DNA of 6,050 nt from Fidelibacterota bacterium (lineage in GTDB: Bacteria; Fidelibacterota; Fidelibacteria; Fidelibacterales; Fidelibacteraceae), in contig JAGLUM010000223.1 of the NCBI GenBank assembly GCA_023134755.1, forward strand, positions 1 through 6,050, in the 5' to 3' direction. How positions within the stretch are numbered: the stretch's first letter is position 1; each line of letters begins with the position of its first letter. Of this stretch, positions 5,317-6,050 are shown one piece after another. The position numbers and the translations under genes were made by a program. Under the pieces are notes generated by a model. That model was not told the origin of the DNA, made no database searches, and worked only from the letters and a program-made list of their open reading frames with translations.

Positions 5317-6050
5317 TCAAAATATTGCCTCTATTATCTGTGCGATTGATTCGGCTTTTCCTTCGGTATAGAAATGGACTCCCGGTACATTTGCTTCAAG
5401 CAATTGTACCACTTGTTCTTTGCAAAAAGAGATCCCAACGTCTTTCACTTCGGCACTTGTACTGCAACGTGAGACTGCAGAGACCAGATCGGGAGGTAAA
5501 TCAACATAGAAGGTATGAGGAAGAAAATCAATATCGTACTTACGCCGGATCGGTTTAATACCGGGGATAATGGGAACAGAAATGCCTGCATCGCGGCACC
5601 GTTGTACAAAGGTGAAGTAGTACTCGTTGATAAAGAACATCTGGGTAACAATGTAGTGGGCTCCGGCATCTACCTTTTGTTTCAACATAGCAATGTCATG
5701 TTTGATATTGGGAGCCTCCGCATGTTTTTCCGGATATCCGGCAACGCCAATGCAAAACGATGTGGATACAGGATCAGAGAGTGTGGGATCGAGGTACTCC
5801 CCCTGATTGATGGCTGTGATCTGGCGCACCATACCGTCCGTGTGTTCATATCCTCCTTTATGGGCAATAAAACGTCGCTCTCCACGAGGAGGATCACCCC
5901 GCAATGCGAACACATTATCGATGCCAAGAAAATTCAGTTCAATAAGCTGATCCTCGAGTTGTTCGCATGATTGCCCTCCGCAAATAAGGTGAGGAATTAC
6001 GGGAATACCATAGCGGTACTGGATCGCAGCTGATAGCGCAACTGTTCCAG
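5317..6050 (-). CDS. metF: Methylenetetrahydrofolate reductase, C-terminal part (start beyond window edge)
   Basis: The frame is open from the right edge to the TGA at 5319-5317, giving 243 residues; about 50-75 N-terminal residues are missing compared with the family's usual 290-320. It is a cytosolic FAD-dependent TIM-barrel enzyme that reduces 5,10-methylenetetrahydrofolate to 5-methyltetrahydrofolate for methionine synthesis. The visible part begins GTVALSAAIQYRYGIPVIPH, then LICGGQS, FLGIDNVFALRGDPPRGE (the Asp of ALRGD is the known flavin-site and catalytic aspartate), CIGVAGYPEKHAEAP, AGAHYIVTQMFF and VPIIPGIKPI, and ends FYTEGKAESIAQIIEAIF. The GTG at 5913 is the internal Val of the NVFALRGD motif, not a real start. 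The PHLICGG variant is of the Bacteroidota type. No terminator is seen after the stop. No frame damage is visible. Confidence 0.95.
   Translation of the reverse strand, partial: GTVALSAAIQYRYGIPVIPHLICGGQSCEQLEDQLIELNFLGIDNVFALRGDPPRGERRFIAHKGGYEHTDGMVRQITAINQGEYLDPTLSDPVSTSFCIGVAGYPEKHAEAPNIKHDIAMLKQKVDAGAHYIVTQMFFINEYYFTFVQRCRDAGISVPIIPGIKPIRRKYDIDFLPHTFYVDLPPDLVSAVSRCSTSAEVKDVGISFCKEQVVQLLEANVPGVHFYTEGKAESIAQIIEAIF

Noticed and set aside
5077..5349. Plus-strand open frames of 90 and 63 codons across the metF-PASTA spacer
   Set aside because: The peptides follow the palindrome and repeat array, have no recognisable domain, and one runs into the metF 3' end; they look like chance openings.
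5317..5913. metF starting at the GTG at 5913
   Set aside because: That GTG encodes the Val of NVFALRGD in the middle of conserved MetF sequence; the frame stays open with family motifs (PHLICGG) to the window edge.
5515..5970. Plus-strand 151-codon open frame
   Set aside because: It lies antisense to metF, whose conserved motifs are intact on the other strand; this is a shadow frame.

Overview
The window carries seven genes, two of them cut by its edges. The MetF at the right edge has the variant typical of Bacteroidota and related lineages (a PHLICGG segment followed by FLGID and ALRGDPP). The amidase has the helical insertion between its second zinc histidine and C-terminal glutamate that is common in that group, and one start has a promoter fitting the TTTG / TAnnTTTG pattern described for Bacteroidota. 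I therefore infer a Gram-negative of the Bacteroidota/FCB superphylum, possibly a candidate lineage. Base composition looks moderate and fairly AT-leaning. No rRNA, tRNA, CRISPR array, insertion sequence or phage gene is visible.

Layout, left to right. Positions 1-2454 (minus strand) hold a tight operon read right to left: a secreted N-acetylmuramoyl-L-alanine amidase, glutamate racemase (murI) and the first 40 codons of folC. The amidase stop abuts the murI ATG (TAAATG), and murI and folC overlap as ATGA. After a 77-base divergent AT-rich spacer, a secreted GxDLY/SGNH hydrolase lies alone on the plus strand (2532-3578). A short convergent spacer holds a degenerate 7-base repeat array that runs into the next gene's 3' end. 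Positions 3632-5041 (minus) hold a second tight operon: a membrane-anchored PASTA protein followed directly (again TAAATG) by a polyprenol/diacylglycerol kinase-like membrane enzyme. A 275-base non-coding mosaic (5042-5316) contains a promoter, a strong palindrome, a second 7-base repeat array and a hairpin. The 3' part of metF fills the right end.

Taken together this is mostly a cell-envelope neighbourhood. MurI makes D-glutamate for peptidoglycan, the amidase cleaves peptidoglycan, PASTA domains commonly bind peptidoglycan or its precursors, and the kinase-like protein may phosphorylate a lipid alcohol. FolC and MetF belong to folate and one-carbon metabolism. The enzymes are recognisable families. 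The least explained parts are the two heptamer arrays, the mosaic spacer, and an identical GTTAAATTTA element placed exactly 4 bases before the start of both leading operon genes. I see no convincing evidence of a new multi-gene system.
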